Positions 45,735 to 54,787 of a stretch of 64,000 nucleotides of DNA are shown piece after piece (the first letter of the stretch is position 1; each line of letters begins with the position of its first letter). Origin of the DNA: Zobellia alginiliquefaciens (lineage in GTDB: Bacteria > Bacteroidota > Bacteroidia > Flavobacteriales > Flavobacteriaceae); NCBI RefSeq assembly GCF_029323795.1, contig NZ_CP119758.1:4092001-4156000 (forward strand), in the 5' to 3' direction. The notes beneath the pieces are model-generated. The model was not told where the DNA came from, did not search any database, and worked only from the letters and a program-made list of their open reading frames with translations. A program made the position numbers and the translations under genes.

Positions 45735-46223
45735 TTATATTTTTTTGTCTAGTAGACCGAATACTATGTTTACAGCAACGACCGCTGCTGTAAATAGCAT
45801 TAAGTTGGTAACCATGTATAGTGCGGCAATACAACCGGCAGCAGCACTGCACCAGACCGTAGCGGCTGTTGTTAGGCCTTGAATGGTGTCTTCTCTTTTC
45901 AAAATTACACCTGCACCCAAAAAACCTATACCAGTAACAACCTGGCTTAAGACACGGGTTACATCTGTGAATTCGCTTCCTAAAAATTGTAAGGATAAAA
46001 TCACGTAAGCACAAGATCCTGCCGAAACCAGCATGTTGGTCTTTAACCCTGCATCTTTCCCCTTATACTCCCTTTCTACGCCTATAAAGAAACCAGCTAG
46101 AATGGCAAGTAAAATTTTGAATAGAAACTCGGAGTGAAAGGTCCAGTCAGGTTCGATTCCTATTTCTGAAAAGTCTTTTTGAACCCTCACTAACAAGTGG
46201 TTGACCCTTGCTAACAAAATCAT
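45735..46223 (-). CDS. MgtC/SapB-family membrane protein
   Basis: 162 residues with four to five membrane helices. It carries the MgtC signatures FFIGVEREYKGKDAGLKTNMLV, VTGIGFLGAGVILKR and GLTTAATVWCSAAAGCIAAL. MgtC proteins modulate ATP synthase or cation balance under low Mg2+ or acid (family knowledge). There is no long cytoplasmic C-terminal domain. It is 23 nt upstream of the PepSY-like gene on the same strand. Confidence 0.92.
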   Translation of the reverse strand: MILLARVNHLLVRVQKDFSEIGIEPDWTFHSEFLFKILLAILAGFFIGVEREYKGKDAGLKTNMLVSAGSCAYVILSLQFLGSEFTDVTRVLSQVVTGIGFLGAGVILKREDTIQGLTTAATVWCSAAAGCIAALYMVTNLMLFTAAVVAVNIVFGLLDKKI

Positions 46224-46347
46224 CAGATATTATATTAGTTTGTTTAAAATTGGTGTTATGAATTACAAGTGGCCTATACTATTTGTACAATTGGATTATT
46301 GTGGCCTGCTGAAACAATAATCTTGGTCTTCAGAAGAGCTAGGGAAG

Positions 46348-46385
46348 AAAAGACAAGGCCGCAAACTGCTGTTATGGGCCTTGTC
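46348..46385 (-). terminator. Terminator after the small lipoprotein gene
   Basis: GACAAGGCC (46352-46360) pairs perfectly with GGCCTTGTC (46377-46385) over a 16-nt loop. On the minus strand it continues into TTTTCTT. It lies 26 nt past the stop at 46412. Confidence 0.75.
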
Positions 46386-46411
46386 AATTTTACATTGCTA
46401 TTAAAAATATA

Positions 46412-46888
46412 TTATTGGTTTTCTGATTCCCAATTTTGATACGTTTCAAACTGGTCTTCAGAAAGAATGCTTTTCATTTGCCTTGTACGTTCACTCTCTA
46501 TACTACCTAACATCTCACCATTAGGCGCATTACGTTTTTTATTTTCAAAGTTTTCCATGGCAGCTTCATAAGCGGTGATTTGGTCTTCGGTCATACCTAT
46601 TTCTTCGTAAATACTACTGCTCATCATAGCACTATTGTAACTACTATTACCAGTGCTAGTTGCTTGAACATTGTTCATAGCCCCTGTTGAGCCATTGGTC
46701 TTGGCAGCAACGCCACCGGAGACATTATCTATTTCCGTTGAAGAATTTTCTATGGATGAAACTGTTGGTCTGCTCGTTTGTTGTGCGGTCATTTCATCAT
46801 CCGTCTTATTCATAGTTGCTTTTTTTGTTCCGGTGCAGGCAGTTAACGCAAATGCTAAAACTGCTGCTGTTAATATGTGTTTTTTCAT
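46412..46888 (-). CDS. Small lipoprotein of unknown function
   Basis: 158 residues from the ATG at 46888 (MKKHILTAAVLAFALTAC); the longer frame to 46987 adds 33 residues before the signal peptide and is rejected. The lipobox is LTAC. After a Ser/Thr/Asn-rich linker, the C-terminal 60 residues form two helices with MTEDQITAYEAAMENFENKK and LSEDQFETYQNWE, recalling Spy/CpxP-like stress proteins (loose resemblance only). Confidence 0.65.
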   Translation of the reverse strand: MKKHILTAAVLAFALTACTGTKKATMNKTDDEMTAQQTSRPTVSSIENSSTEIDNVSGGVAAKTNGSTGAMNNVQATSTGNSSYNSAMMSSSIYEEIGMTEDQITAYEAAMENFENKKRNAPNGEMLGSIESERTRQMKSILSEDQFETYQNWESENQ

Positions 46889-47099
46889 AATTTTTACTTT
46901 TAGTTTAATTCTTATTCTTATGTATGAATGTATAGTAAAATTTATGCGCCAAAAGATGCTATCAAAAAGAAAATTAACTCGGAACATAAATGATGTGGAT
47001 TTATTTTTATGGTCACATAAATTACCTATTGAGTTAAATAGGTAAGCGGTGCATCTGTACCTTTACACCACTATAAGTGTTAGATAAAAAGAAGACGAT

Positions 47100-47465
47100 A
47101 TGATAACGGAAAACAAGCATAGAGATAATAAGAGAAATCACGGAGGCTTACAGAATGATGTGCAGCAAAACCGAGGTATGGATGCAGATTATCCAGAGAA
47201 CAGTTCGGAAGAAAAGCCTAATGATTTTGTAAAACCTGTTGATAACGGTGGCGTAAAATCTAGTGAACTAGAACCTCACTTAGAAGAAGAGTGGCACGCT
47301 GTGCGCGATGAGTATCTTTCTCATTATCCAGGTTTGGAAGATGTGAACACCAATTATGAAGATGGAAGTTTTAGTGCTTTGATCGACCGCTTGGCCGAAA
47401 AACATCAACGTACCCCACAAGAAATTCAGCACGAAATTTTAAACTGGAATTCAATAAAAAATTAG
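47100..47465 (+). CDS. CsbD-like small stress protein, paralogue B
   Basis: 121 residues. A disordered N-terminal half (NKHRDNKRNHGG, ENSSEEKPNDF) precedes a C-terminal CsbD-like unit with EEEWHAVRDEYLSHYPGLEDV, SALIDRLAEKHQRT and PQEIQHEILNW. It matches the 41261 protein at the W...EYL..(H/Y)P, G.F, EI..EI.NW positions. It is monocistronic and followed by a terminator. Function unknown beyond general-stress association of the family. Confidence 0.6.
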   Translation: MITENKHRDNKRNHGGLQNDVQQNRGMDADYPENSSEEKPNDFVKPVDNGGVKSSELEPHLEEEWHAVRDEYLSHYPGLEDVNTNYEDGSFSALIDRLAEKHQRTPQEIQHEILNWNSIKN

Positions 47466-47499
47466 AAATTAAAATCAAATAAGAGAGATATTATAATTG

Positions 47500-47530
47500 A
47501 AATCCGAATTGCTCATGATTCGGATTTTTG
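47500..47530 (+). terminator. Intrinsic terminator after paralogue B
   Basis: AAATCCGAAT (47500-47509) and ATTCGGATTT (47518-47527) form a perfect 10-bp stem over 8 nt, ending in TTTTTG. Confidence 0.85.
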
Positions 47531-47615
47531 TTGTGATTTAAACATCAAATTTTTCTTTTCGACTATTAGAATTTATTCGACCATTTTAAGCCATCCGTGT
47601 CGTTCAAACCGCTAC

Positions 47616-50600
47616 ATGACAGACAAACACAAATACATGCGTTCACTAGCTTTAACATTATCATTTCTTTTCTATTGTACAACTCTGCTTTCACAAGTAT
47701 CAGAGCCGCAAGATTCTAATTCCGATAAGGAAGTATCCCATTCGTTCTATATAACCTCAAATGTTGGAAATGTCTCTTTTGAAGAAGCAAAAGTAATATT
47801 GGACGAAATCAATTCGGCTTCTAAAAATGATACGGATGCTACATTGCTGTTATTGGGCAATGTTATAAACAAGGAAGGATTTCCTTCAAAAGAAGAAAAA
47901 CAAGATAAGGCAAAGAAATACTTAAAGCCTTTAATGCAATTATGGGATGAATTTAACGGCAATGTAATTTTAACACCAGGAAAGAACGAATGGCTAACGG
48001 GAGCTCCACAAAGTATAGATGATTTAGAATCGTTTTTACAGGATAATAGTAAGGCTAAATTCTGGCCTAATGATGGTTGTCCTGTTGAGCGGGAAACTAT
48101 TAATGACGATGTAGTTTTGGAGATGGTAGATTCTCAGTGGTTTTTAGAAGATTGGGACGAGCATCCGTACATCAATGAAAAGTGTGAGCATAAAACAAGA
48201 GACCAGTTTTTGGCGGAGTTTAAAGATGATTTAAAGGATAGTCAAGGTAAAACGGTTATTGTTGCGGTCTACCAGCCGGTTATGAGCAATAGTAAGATTT
48301 CTGTAATAGATAAGATGGGCGGGTTTCAACCGGAATCATATCAAAATAAACAGAATAGACTTTTCCGCGGTAGAATGGAGACTATTGCCAGTCAGTTTGA
48401 GGATGTGATATTCGTATCGGGAAAAGACCGTAACCTACAATATTTAGAAGATGATGGTATTCCGCAGATTATTAGTGGAGCCGTGGGTAAAACAGAAAAA
48501 GCAAGAGCGCCCAAAGATGAACATTTTGAATCTGGAAACAATGGATATGCAAAATTAAAGGTGTTTAAAGATGGTAGCTCAGAAGTAGATTTTATAGAAA
48601 TAAAGAGTGGTAATTCAAGAGTTACTTACACCCAGATAATTAAAAGAGACCGACTTTCTATAGACGATATTTCGTATCCCCAAAAAACATACGGGCCCAC
48701 AGAAAAAGCCTCAATATACACCAAGGAAGAAACAGATAAAAGCGGATTTTATAAATGGGTTTGGGGAGACCATTATAGAAACCTTTATAGCAAAGAAATA
48801 GAGGCTCCGGTATTAGAATTAGATGAGTTGCCGGGTAATGTACGGCCAATTTCTGAGGGTGGTGGTACACAATCTAGATCACTAAGGTTAATAGATGATA
48901 ATGAACATGAATATACTTTAAGGGCATTGCGTAAAAGTGCTTTACGCTTTCTGCAGACCAATGCTATAGATAATCACTATGTGGAAGATTACCTTAGAAA
49001 CACCGTGGCCGAGCGTTATATGATGGATTTTTATACCACTGCACATCCTTACGCACAATTTGCTATGAATGAACTGTCCGAAACCTTGGAGGTGCTCCAT
49101 GCAAATCCAAATATATATTATGTACCCAAGCAAGAAGCTTTAGGTATTTATAATGAAGATTATGGGAACGCCCTTTTTATGTTGGAGGAACATGTGGGAG
49201 ATGAAAACAAAAGCTTTGAAACATTTGGAAAACCAGATGACATTTTAAGTACAACGGATTTACGTTTAGAGTTGATGGAGTCTAAGGATTCCTACGTAGA
49301 TGAACCAAGCTTTATCCGTGCACGATTGTTTGATATGCTAGTTGGTAATTGGGACCGTCATCAAGACCAATGGCGATGGGCGCAGTTTAAAACCGAAGAT
49401 GGTAAAAAAAGGTATGAAGCCATACCGAGGGACTGGGACCAGGCTTTTCCCAAATACGACGGACCTATTATTGCCATGCTAAAATATTCTTTCCCCTTGC
49501 TTCGTAAAATGGAAAGTTTTGATGCGGATATAAAAAATGTTAAATGGTTTAATCTCTCTGGCTATCCGTTGGATAAGGCTTTTATAAAAACAGCAAATTG
49601 GGATGATTGGAAAAAGCAAGTAGATTTTATTCAGGAAAACTTATCAGATGAAGAAATAGACATTGCTTTTAATTCTCTACCAGAAGCGGCGCAGGACAGT
49701 AGTATCAATGAAATTAAAAAGAATCTTCGGTCAAGACGTGATGGTTTACAGGCTATCGCCCAATCGTATTATGATTACTTAAATAATTTTGAAGTCGTAA
49801 TTGGAACGGAAAAGGATGATGATTTCTTGATAACTAGAGAACCAAATGGGGCAACCAACATTTCCATTTCAAAAGATAGTATAGTTTTTAATAATAGCTA
49901 TAATTCTAAACAAACCAAGGAAATTTGGGTGTATGGGCTAGACGGGAACGATACCTTTACTGTTACGGGAGAGGGAAATAAGCTTATAGACCTTAAAATA
50001 ATAGGAGGCAAGAAAAACGACACCTATGATTTTAAATCCACTAAAAAGGTAAAGTTATATGATTATAAAAGCAAGAATAATACCATAGTAAACCCAAAGT
50101 CCAAAAAATGGCTCACAGATTCCTATGATGTCAATACTTATGACTATCAAAAAAGGAAGTATCATGAAAATATCATATTTCCAAGTTTAGGATATGATGG
50201 GGATACAGGTTTTAGGATTGGGCTAAAAGACCGTTTTACTACATACGGTTTAGCTAACAATCCGTTTAAATCACAGCACACCATAGGAGCGGAGTATTTT
50301 TTTGCTACTAACGGTTTCGCAATAGATTATAATGCCGAATTTGGGCACGTTTTTCACAATTGGAACCTTGGTTTTGATGTTCGATACGCTAGCCCCAATT
50401 TTACCATGAACTATTTTGGAGCAGGCAATGATTCTCAATATGACAATGACTTAGACTTTGATTACAACCGCGTACGTATTAGACAATGGAAATTCTCTCC
50501 TTATCTGGTACATAAAAGTGCGGGAAGTAAATACTACTTAAGAGCTGCATTGGAATCTTTTGATGTATCTAATGACGATGACCGTTTTGTAGGACAATCA

Positions 50601-51200
50601 TTTACTGCCGATGATGACGTTTATGAACAACAATTATACACTACAGCAGAAGTAGGTTACAATTACCACAATCAAAATGACCCCGCATTTCCTAATCGGG
50701 CTATGGATGCAGAGGTGGTAGCGGGTTATAAATCGAACATAAATGGCTACGATAATAACTTTGGGTATGTAAAACCGTCGTTGTCATTAACCTACCCATT
50801 GCATCCAAGCGGTATTGCCGTAATTGCAACTAAAATAGCGGGAGAAGCGATTATAGGAGATAACTATGAGTTTTATAATGGTGCCGTTTTGGGCGGAAAC
50901 CAAAGTTTGCGAGGGTACAGAAATGAAAGGTTTAATGGGAAATCCGCCTTTTATCAAAGTACAGATTTAAGAGTAGGAATTACTAGATTTAAAACTAATT
51001 TCATACCTATTCAAATGGGAGTAAGTGCCGGTTTTGATTATGGCCGCGTTTGGACGGATAATGATAATTCTTCCCAATGGCACAATGACTACGGAGGCTC
51101 TATATGGATATCCGGTTTTAGTGCATTAACAGGAAATCTAGGTTTCTATCACGGAGGAGATGGAAATAGATTCATATTCAGTGTGGGGTTTAATTTTTAG
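47616..51200 (+). CDS. Outer-membrane protein: degenerate metallophosphoesterase + kinase-like fold + beta-barrel
   Basis: 1194 residues; an alternative ATG at 47637 also precedes the signal peptide (ends near LLSQ). Residues 40-345 keep the skeleton of calcineurin-like phosphoesterases, but the metal ligands are replaced: SNVG at 48-51 for GDAG, GNVIN (81-85) for GDNIY, PGKNEW (121-126) for PGNHEW, VYQP for GHHP and SGKDRNLQY (268-276) for SGHEHNLQY. Residues about 400-720 look like an atypical kinase: GGGTQSRSLRL (415-425), K440, GNWDRH (577-582) and PRDWDQAF (604-611). From about 860 on is a BamA/surface-antigen-like barrel ending FIFSVGFNF. The domain call for the kinase part is inference from motif similarity. 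Confidence 0.8.
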   Translation: MTDKHKYMRSLALTLSFLFYCTTLLSQVSEPQDSNSDKEVSHSFYITSNVGNVSFEEAKVILDEINSASKNDTDATLLLLGNVINKEGFPSKEEKQDKAKKYLKPLMQLWDEFNGNVILTPGKNEWLTGAPQSIDDLESFLQDNSKAKFWPNDGCPVERETINDDVVLEMVDSQWFLEDWDEHPYINEKCEHKTRDQFLAEFKDDLKDSQGKTVIVAVYQPVMSNSKISVIDKMGGFQPESYQNKQNRLFRGRMETIASQFEDVIFVSGKDRNLQYLEDDGIPQIISGAVGKTEKARAPKDEHFESGNNGYAKLKVFKDGSSEVDFIEIKSGNSRVTYTQIIKRDRLSIDDISYPQKTYGPTEKASIYTKEETDKSGFYKWVWGDHYRNLYSKEIEAPVLELDELPGNVRPISEGGGTQSRSLRLIDDNEHEYTLRALRKSALRFLQTNAIDNHYVEDYLRNTVAERYMMDFYTTAHPYAQFAMNELSETLEVLHANPNIYYVPKQEALGIYNEDYGNALFMLEEHVGDENKSFETFGKPDDILSTTDLRLELMESKDSYVDEPSFIRARLFDMLVGNWDRHQDQWRWAQFKTEDGKKRYEAIPRDWDQAFPKYDGPIIAMLKYSFPLLRKMESFDADIKNVKWFNLSGYPLDKAFIKTANWDDWKKQVDFIQENLSDEEIDIAFNSLPEAAQDSSINEIKKNLRSRRDGLQAIAQSYYDYLNNFEVVIGTEKDDDFLITREPNGATNISISKDSIVFNNSYNSKQTKEIWVYGLDGNDTFTVTGEGNKLIDLKIIGGKKNDTYDFKSTKKVKLYDYKSKNNTIVNPKSKKWLTDSYDVNTYDYQKRKYHENIIFPSLGYDGDTGFRIGLKDRFTTYGLANNPFKSQHTIGAEYFFATNGFAIDYNAEFGHVFHNWNLGFDVRYASPNFTMNYFGAGNDSQYDNDLDFDYNRVRIRQWKFSPYLVHKSAGSKYYLRAALESFDVSNDDDRFVGQSFTADDDVYEQQLYTTAEVGYNYHNQNDPAFPNRAMDAEVVAGYKSNINGYDNNFGYVKPSLSLTYPLHPSGIAVIATKIAGEAIIGDNYEFYNGAVLGGNQSLRGYRNERFNGKSAFYQSTDLRVGITRFKTNFIPIQMGVSAGFDYGRVWTDNDNSSQWHNDYGGSIWISGFSALTGNLGFYHGGDGNRFIFSVGFNF

Positions 51201-51435
51201 AATTGAAAAGTTGCTAATTAATTTTTTCGATTTTCTAAAGATTAAAGCTGCTTCCTACAGGTCTGTTGGTTTTTGTTCATTCGTACGTCCAGTTTAACCT
51301 TAGAGGGTAAAAATTATGGATACTGTCCTTTTTGTTTTTCGTATTCAAAAACTAAGTAAAAATCCCATTATCGTTAGTAGACTCCAATCCTTTAGTAAAC
51401 AATTAGAATAACTGTAATTCAACAGGTTTGACAAT

Positions 51436-51477
51436 AAAAAGCTGTCATTTTTTAAATCAAAAATTGGCAGCTTTTTT
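51436..51477 (+). terminator. Intrinsic terminator in the 316-nt gap before the sulfatase gene
   Basis: AAAAAGCTGTCA (51436-51447) pairs with TGGCAGCTTTTT (51465-51476) with one G-U pair and ends in a T-run. It presumably ends the transcript of the barrel gene stopping at 51200; the rest of the gap shows nothing else. It lies 40 nt before the sulfatase start, so it may also read as an attenuator. Confidence 0.7.
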
Positions 51478-51516
51478 ATAAATTACAATCCTTAAATTTA
51501 ATCAAATTTAATACCC

Positions 51517-53157
51517 TTGAAACAGAACACTATTAAAAACCTATTTACTTATTTTCTATTTGCTGTCGTAACATTTTCTTATGCTCAAACAGAATCAAAA
51601 ATAACAAAACCAAACATCCTTTTTATAATGTCAGATGACCATACTTCACAAGCTATAGGGGCTTATGGTGGTAGATTGGCACGTTTAAACCCAACTCCTA
51701 CTATTGATCGCTTGGCCAAGGAAGGTATTTTATTAGAAAACGCTTTTGTAACTAATTCCATTTGTACCCCATCACGGGCTAGCATCATGACGGGTCAATT
51801 TGGACAAGTTAATGGAGTAGTGGACTTGAGTGGTAGACTAGCTCCTGAAAATCAGTATTTACCAATAGAAATCAAGAAGCAAGGATATGAAACTGCAATG
51901 ATTGGAAAATGGCATTTAAAACATGCCCCGGAAGCATTTGATTATTATAATGTGCTTCCTGGTCAAGGAGATTATCATAATCCTACGCTTTATAGTAACG
52001 AAGGAGGAGAAAAGAAAGAAATTCGTTTTGAAGAAGACTTGGTTCGTGAAGTGAATGCTACAACGTATGACGGACATTCATCGGATGTTATTACGGATAT
52101 TTCTCTAGACTGGTTGAAAAACAAACGCGATAAGTCAAAACCCTTTTTGTTGATGCACCAATTTAAGGCACCTCATGATTTTTTTGAATTTGCACCACGT
52201 TATAAAGACTATTTAGAGGATGTAGAAATTCCTGAACCAGCCAATATGTGGTATAATGGAAATAACGGTTCAATAGCAACAAGGGGAAAGAATAATGAAT
52301 TGATGGATACGATCGGATCGTCTATTGGTCATAGAAATGTAATCCGAAACATGGGTATGCATATGGAAATAGACCCTGATATTCCCGATCCTGAGTATAA
52401 AAAAATGGCGTATCAAGAGTATCTTAAGCGATATCTACGATGTGTAAAAGGCGTGGATGATAACGTAAAACGTATTTTCGACTATCTAGAAGCTGAAGGA
52501 ATAATGGATAATACCATTATCATTTATACGGGCGATCAGGGATTTATGCTAGGGGAACATGATTATATTGATAAGAGATGGATGTATGAGGAGTCACAAC
52601 GTATGCCATTTTTAGTACGTTACCCAAAAACCATAGAAGCTGGTTCACGCACCAATGCGATGGTGAATAATACAGATTTTGCTCCAACTATGATTGAAAT
52701 GGCTGGTGGTGAAGTTCCGGATTATATGCAAGGATCAAGTTTTAAATCCATTTTAGAAACCCAAAAAGAACCTGAAGGTTGGAAACAAGATACCTACTAC
52801 CGCTACTGGATGCATATGGCGCACAAACATAATAATCCTGCCCATTTTGGGATTAGAACCAAGGATTATAAGCTGATTTTTTTCTACGGTAGGGATTATG
52901 ATACGGATAGGGATACAAGTAAACAAGAATGGGCGCACAATCCGGAATCTATGTCTGATTTTATTACGCCTGTGGCTTGGGAGTTTTATGATCTTAAAAA
53001 TGACCCAGAGGAAATGGATAATCGATATGGAGATGAAAAATACGCCACTGTTATTTCAGATTTAAAAACTAGATTGAAGGAATTAAGAAGTGAGGTAAAA
53101 GAAGACGACTCTAAATATCCACAGATAGAAAAGGTAGTTAATGAATATTGGAATTAA
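51517..53157 (+). CDS. Formylglycine-dependent (S1 family) sulfatase
   Basis: 546 residues from a TTG start, chosen because it gives a complete signal peptide (MKQNTIKNLFTYFLFAVVTF ... SYAQ) and no ATG lies upstream in frame. PNILFIMSDDHTSQAIGAYG carries the metal-binding Asp pair, and C83-T-P-S-R87 is the Cys-type sulfatase signature matured to formylglycine by an anaerobic or aerobic FGE elsewhere. GKWHLK, the DQGFMLGEHDYIDKRWMYEESQRMPF-type segment and TNTDFAPTMIEMAG-like region follow. The exact sulfate ester is unknown. No glycosidase accompanies it. Confidence 0.93.
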   Translation: MKQNTIKNLFTYFLFAVVTFSYAQTESKITKPNILFIMSDDHTSQAIGAYGGRLARLNPTPTIDRLAKEGILLENAFVTNSICTPSRASIMTGQFGQVNGVVDLSGRLAPENQYLPIEIKKQGYETAMIGKWHLKHAPEAFDYYNVLPGQGDYHNPTLYSNEGGEKKEIRFEEDLVREVNATTYDGHSSDVITDISLDWLKNKRDKSKPFLLMHQFKAPHDFFEFAPRYKDYLEDVEIPEPANMWYNGNNGSIATRGKNNELMDTIGSSIGHRNVIRNMGMHMEIDPDIPDPEYKKMAYQEYLKRYLRCVKGVDDNVKRIFDYLEAEGIMDNTIIIYTGDQGFMLGEHDYIDKRWMYEESQRMPFLVRYPKTIEAGSRTNAMVNNTDFAPTMIEMAGGEVPDYMQGSSFKSILETQKEPEGWKQDTYYRYWMHMAHKHNNPAHFGIRTKDYKLIFFYGRDYDTDRDTSKQEWAHNPESMSDFITPVAWEFYDLKNDPEEMDNRYGDEKYATVISDLKTRLKELRSEVKEDDSKYPQIEKVVNEYWN

Positions 53158-53176
53158 TTTGTAAATATAAGTTTAT

Positions 53177-53213
53177 CTCTTCCCCATAACATTCAACGTT
53201 TTATGGGGAAGAG
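53177..53213. terminator. Long perfect hairpin between convergent genes
   Basis: CTCTTCCCCATAA (53177-53189) and TTATGGGGAAGAG (53201-53213) form a 13-bp perfect stem over an 11-nt loop, 20 nt after the sulfatase stop. It has no U-tract on the plus strand, so it could be a factor-assisted terminator or 3' stabiliser for the sulfatase mRNA and a stop for the convergent flavoenzyme gene. Confidence 0.6.
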
Positions 53214-53284
53214 GTGAATAATTATATCTCACCCTAAATTCGATTAGTAGTGATAGACACGGTTTATTCATTTGTTGGAACCAC

Positions 53285-54787
53285 CTATTTTGAATATCGA
53301 TTTGGAGCCAATATATTATTGGGGTCAAGTTTGTTTTTCAATTTATAGGCTATACTATCTTCCCAATTTATTTTACTCACATATTCACTTTGAAAAACAG
53401 TTGGTATTCTATATGGGTAGATACCAAGGTCTAAACAAAAATCCAATAATGCTCTGTACAAATTATGGGCGTTGTCAATTCCGTTAGTGGTTGTCTTGTC
53501 AAACAATATGGGAATGGTTGAAGCGATTATATTTTCATTCTGAATGGTCAAGGTAACCATAGGCTCAAGGTTAAATTCTTTGAATATGTTGTAAATACCA
53601 GTCATATAATCATTTAAAACCTTCACTTTATACGGTATAACAGGGGCAAACCATATAATACCTATATTATCCTTTAACGGATTGTGGTTTTTGTTTGCAT
53701 CAGGGATGCTAGACAAGGAATAAATTAAGTTGAGGGGATATTTAGAAGGCTTTCCTTTTAAAATGGAGAACCCTTCATTTATTTTTTTTAGGTCTTCCGC
53801 ATCAATAAAAAGTTTACCTAAGGAGTTGTTTTTTAATATGATGTTGTTAGAAGAAATAAAACGTTTTTTGGTTCCAATGCCTTTTAACGCTTTTTTCATT
53901 TCTTTCCTAATGGTAGATTGGATTCCTTTAGATCCGTATATAGCACCCATAACGGTCCACTCTTCCAATTTATGTATTTTCTTTAATTCTCCTATTTTGT
54001 CTTCTGAACAGTAGCCGTTCTCTTCTGCAAGGTAGTTACTTTTCATGGCTAACATCCTTCGCGTGTTCATTAGGTTGATGCCTGAAATAAAGTTTTTATA
54101 GGTCTCTTTAATTTCTTTTAGCTTTAATAGGCAAGCGTGGCTAGCATCTTCTGAAACCGATAGCGTAAACATCATAATATTATCAGGAGTACGCTCTAGT
54201 TTTATGGTCATTTCGTACACCACCCCAAAATTCGATTGAAAAAAAATATAATCGAAATTAGGACCAACTCCCCATTTGTGGTGTTTATCCAGATTTGACA
54301 GACCTAACTGAGAAAAGGTAGATTCATAGTTGCTACCATCTGGTAAAATGGCTTTTAAAGAACGAACGGACTCTACATGGTCATGAACTGGAGTTATCCC
54401 GAACCCCCTTTCTAGTGCATTACCCATAATATTGGCTTCCGGACCTGCTCCGGTAACCGGTACCATGAACTTGTAGGAGTTAGCGGTTAGAAATTCATGA
54501 AGTTTTCCTTGTGTCAATCCTGGTCCAAAAGTCAATAAACCCTCATCTGCATCAAACTTGATAACGTTGGGCATATTTGACAGATTCATTACGATTGGAG
54601 TGTTTTCATTAGGCGGAAAACTACTTCCATAGCCCCAGTTATTCCCGGATGAGACAGGATAAAAACTGTAAGAATTCAAATTACAATATTCGATTACCTC
54701 TTTTATTTCGGATACGTTTACTGGATAAACAATCTTCTTGCTTGAAGACAGATTGTCTAGACATCTCTTAATCGTGACTTTATTCAT
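53285..54787 (-). CDS. Vanillyl-alcohol-oxidase/p-cresol-methylhydroxylase-type FAD oxidoreductase
   Basis: 500 residues. The FAD-binding PCMH domain (about 15-200) has NNWGYGSS with Y53, ALERGFGITPVHDHVESV and WGVGPNFDYIFFQSNFGVV, all aligning by eye with VAO/PCMH flavoproteins. The cap and C-terminal part has IIWFAPVIPYKVKV, PYR at 458-460 and LDPNNILAPNRY. Y53, Y459 and R460 occupy the positions of the phenolate-binding Tyr-Tyr-Arg of VAO (108/503/504), so a para-substituted phenol is the likely substrate. The start overlaps the stop of the FeeM-like gene by 8 nt. Covalent FAD attachment cannot be judged. Confidence 0.85.
   Translation of the reverse strand: MNKVTIKRCLDNLSSSKKIVYPVNVSEIKEVIEYCNLNSYSFYPVSSGNNWGYGSSFPPNENTPIVMNLSNMPNVIKFDADEGLLTFGPGLTQGKLHEFLTANSYKFMVPVTGAGPEANIMGNALERGFGITPVHDHVESVRSLKAILPDGSNYESTFSQLGLSNLDKHHKWGVGPNFDYIFFQSNFGVVYEMTIKLERTPDNIMMFTLSVSEDASHACLLKLKEIKETYKNFISGINLMNTRRMLAMKSNYLAEENGYCSEDKIGELKKIHKLEEWTVMGAIYGSKGIQSTIRKEMKKALKGIGTKKRFISSNNIILKNNSLGKLFIDAEDLKKINEGFSILKGKPSKYPLNLIYSLSSIPDANKNHNPLKDNIGIIWFAPVIPYKVKVLNDYMTGIYNIFKEFNLEPMVTLTIQNENIIASTIPILFDKTTTNGIDNAHNLYRALLDFCLDLGIYPYRIPTVFQSEYVSKINWEDSIAYKLKNKLDPNNILAPNRYSK

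Noticed and set aside
45724-46014. 96-codon, cysteine- and arginine-rich frame on the minus strand
   Set aside because: It is an alternative frame of the MgtC gene, whose own frame is clearly the coding one.
46145-46165. GGTTCGATTCC, resembling a tRNA T-arm
   Set aside because: It lies inside the MgtC coding frame, and no matching acceptor stem, D-arm or anticodon arm surrounds it.
46889-46987. 33-residue N-terminal extension of the small lipoprotein
   Set aside because: It would place a basic/aromatic stretch in front of a complete lipoprotein signal peptide, so the ATG at 46888 is preferred.
53272-53487. 71-codon plus-strand frame
   Set aside because: It is antisense to the end of the VAO-type gene and has no protein features.
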